A stretch of DNA of 15,247 nucleotides from Rubrobacter sp. (GTDB taxonomy: Bacteria; Actinomycetota; Rubrobacteria; Rubrobacterales; Rubrobacteraceae), in contig JADDPV010000072.1 in NCBI GenBank assembly GCA_016781705.1, positions 1 through 15,247 on the forward strand. The letters are read 5' to 3'. The notes beneath the pieces are model-generated. The model searched no databases and was not told the origin of the DNA. It saw only the letters and a list, made by a program, of their open reading frames with translations. Made by a program: the position numbers and the translations under genes. Of the stretch, positions 14,191-15,247 are shown in pieces; positions within the stretch are counted from its first letter, which is position 1, and the number at the start of each line of letters is the position of its first letter.

Positions 14191-14772
14191 TCATGCCCAC
14201 GCCAGCGCCAGGACGCCCGCGAAGACGAGCATCAGCCCGCCGGAGGCGCGTCGCGTCCACAGCCTCACCGGCGGCGTCAACCGCGCCCGCAGCAACGAAG
14301 CCCCGAAACCTATCGCCACCAACCACACCCACGAAGCGCTTTTCGAGCCCGCCGCGAACACGAATCGGTCCTCTGCCGCCTGCAGGGCTATGGCGCCCCC
14401 GATCAGGCCGACCGTCTCGAAGACGGCGTGGAGGTTGAACAGCGAGACGCCGGCCGTCTGGGCGATCATCGCGCCGGGGCGGGCGCGGCTCTCGAGTTCT
14501 TCGCCCTCCACGCACCCGCGGAGCGTCATCACCCCGACGACCAGGAAGAACAGGGCGCCGACGGAGATCAGGAACCCCTCGTTGCCCGGCGCCCTGAGGA
14601 GCGCCGAGGCCCTCGCCGCCCCGAGCACGACGAGCAGGCTGTCGCACAGGCTCGCAGTGACGATACTCACCAGCACCCGCGGGTAGCCGAAGCGCAGCCC
14701 CTGGTCCATCACCACGAAGCTCTTTACCCCGACCGGGAAGGCCGTCGCCATCCCGAAGAGGAAGGCGACCAC
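14191..14772 (-). CDS. LysE-family exporter
   Basis: A six-helix inner-membrane protein of the LysE/ArgO/RhtB type, which exports amino acids or related small cations. The first helix AFLFGMATAFPVGVKSFVVM is followed by DQGLRFGYPRVLVSIVTASL and CDSLLVVLGAARA, corresponding to the family block QN-FVL-QGLRR and SLCDALLI. After a charged loop (RGCVEGEELESRARPGA) comes FNLHAVFETVGLIGGAIA, aligning with the family NPHxYLDT; here Pro is Leu and Asp is Glu. GTG 14772 is preferred because it follows the speD stop by 11 bases, has AGGGG upstream and begins at helix one, giving 193 aa. GTG 14844 would add 24 basic residues encoded over the end of speD. It is in a two-gene operon with speD, so the substrate may be a polyamine or its basic amino-acid precursor, which is an inference. 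Confidence 0.75.
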   Translation of the reverse strand: MVAFLFGMATAFPVGVKSFVVMDQGLRFGYPRVLVSIVTASLCDSLLVVLGAARASALLRAPGNEGFLISVGALFFLVVGVMTLRGCVEGEELESRARPGAMIAQTAGVSLFNLHAVFETVGLIGGAIALQAAEDRFVFAAGSKSASWVWLVAIGFGASLLRARLTPPVRLWTRRASGGLMLVFAGVLALAWA

Positions 14773-14783
14773 GACGACGGCCC

Positions 14784-15170
14784 CTAACCCGCTCGCCTCG
14801 GGGCGAGGTGATCTGCGCGAGCGTCCCTGGGCAGATCCACGCACCGGATGTTGTCGGGCCGGAAGTGCTTTCGGACCACCGCGATGGCAACCCCGGGGTC
14901 GAAGTCCTTGCAGGAGAAGACGTTTACGTAGGTGTCCCCGCTCGCGTCGCAGAAGTGACCCGTGATCGCGGAGGTCTCGATGAGCTGCACCAGGGAGTAG
15001 CCGGCAGCCTCGGGCACGTGCGTCGCGAAGTGCTCCACCAACGGCTTCCCGTACGCCACCATCCCGATGGACTCGACCAGGTCCCCGCAGAACTTCCGTA
15101 TCGCTTCCCCGCTCCGGATCGCCCCCTTATCACAGGCCGCGCAGTCCAGGATCAGGCACCTTCCCCGCAT
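14784..15170 (-). CDS. S-adenosylmethionine decarboxylase family protein (SpeD-like, variant)
   Basis: A 128-residue pyruvoyl-enzyme relative. LIETSAITGHFCDASGDTYV followed by NVFSCKDFDP aligns with the SpeD active site (AESHLxIHTWPE and VFTCGDxDP). Ser67 falls at the self-cleaving, pyruvoyl-forming serine, His72 at the processing histidine and Cys87 at the catalytic cysteine. The residue before the serine is Thr rather than the usual Glu, and GHF replaces the HTWPE context, so this is a divergent clade. Canonical SpeD makes decarboxylated AdoMet for spermidine synthesis. Some divergent SpeD homologues are reported to decarboxylate arginine or ornithine instead, so the substrate is open. The start is ATG 15170, with AAGGAG 9 bases upstream. 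TTG 15179 would touch the ribosome binding site. No other polyamine genes are visible. Confidence 0.78.
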   Translation of the reverse strand: MRGRCLILDCAACDKGAIRSGEAIRKFCGDLVESIGMVAYGKPLVEHFATHVPEAAGYSLVQLIETSAITGHFCDASGDTYVNVFSCKDFDPGVAIAVVRKHFRPDNIRCVDLPRDARADHLAPRRAG

Positions 15171-15247
15171 AAGCCGCAACTCCTTTCTTTACGAAAGCTC
15201 TCTACGCGGCGAACTTATCCGGCGGCAGTTAGCCGGACATCAGCGAG
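15171..15247 (-). promoter_or_regulatory. Upstream region of the SpeD-like gene, with a 6-bp dyad
   Basis: TCCGGC (15218-15223) and GCCGGA (15232-15237) form an inverted repeat with an 8-base interior. CTTTC/GAAAG (15183-15197) forms a small hairpin bordering the AAGGAG of the ribosome binding site. I see no convincing -35/-10 pair before the window ends. An operator or leader structure is possible but unproved. Confidence 0.3.

Noticed and set aside
13535..14890. 451-codon minus-strand open frame spanning lysE and the gap
   Set aside because: Out of frame with the LysE helices and SpeD; product is Arg/Gly-rich with no family likeness.
1..15247. CRISPR array, tRNA or rRNA genes
   Set aside because: No regularly spaced direct repeats, no cloverleaf-like segments and no rRNA-like stretches were seen in the gene-free intervals.

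Overview
The window is high-GC DNA with frequent GTG and TTG starts, strong GGAGG ribosome binding sites and short 1-4 base gene overlaps. The zwf-opcA pairing points to an actinobacterium. The short-form 6-phosphogluconate dehydrogenase, the dapD/dapE pair and the overall style suggest a deep-branching lineage such as Rubrobacter. That assignment is an inference from gene content, not a database match.

Layout, left to right. (1) 1-739: the C-terminal end of a DDE transposase runs directly into a frameshifted GYD-domain gene. (2) 798-829: a perfect 13-bp hairpin, probably a bidirectional terminator, separates that pair from a lipoprotein gene on the minus strand (846-1349). (3) 1477-4753, plus strand: dapD and dapE (succinylase branch of diaminopimelate/lysine synthesis) overlap by 4 bases. 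They are followed by a Tat-type lipoprotein sugar-binding protein gene of an ABC importer that carries several frame breaks and has no permease neighbours. (4) 4786-7511, minus strand: a frameshifted HTTM-domain membrane protein gene with a likely leaderless promoter, then a decayed, N-terminally truncated remnant of a polytopic membrane protein resembling GT39-type glycosyltransferases. (5) 7590-8633, plus strand: an intact NAD-dependent epimerase/dehydratase behind a good promoter whose -10 overlaps an 8-bp inverted repeat. (6) 8938-13420, minus strand: the oxidative pentose phosphate operon gnd-zwf-(small ORF)-opcA-pgl, tightly packed and translationally coupled, making NADPH and ribulose-5-phosphate. 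(7) 13612-13862, minus strand: a small cysteine-rich zinc-ribbon gene, apparently frameshifted. (8) 14191-15170, minus strand: a variant SpeD (pyruvoyl AdoMet decarboxylase family) followed by a LysE-family exporter.

Frame breaks are unevenly spread. The metabolic genes (dapD, dapE, epimerase, pgl, opcA, zwf, gnd, speD, lysE) all read cleanly. The GYD, binding-protein, HTTM, membrane-protein remnant and zinc-ribbon genes together carry about ten indels, several in homopolymer runs. This is either real decay of accessory genes or uncorrected sequencing error, and reads would decide. I found no CRISPR array, rRNA or tRNA. The most original leads are the SpeD variant with its exporter, the snug small ORF and cre-like palindrome inside the zwf-opcA junction, the 16-bp perfect hairpin at the HTTM frame break, and the leaderless promoter of the HTTM gene.
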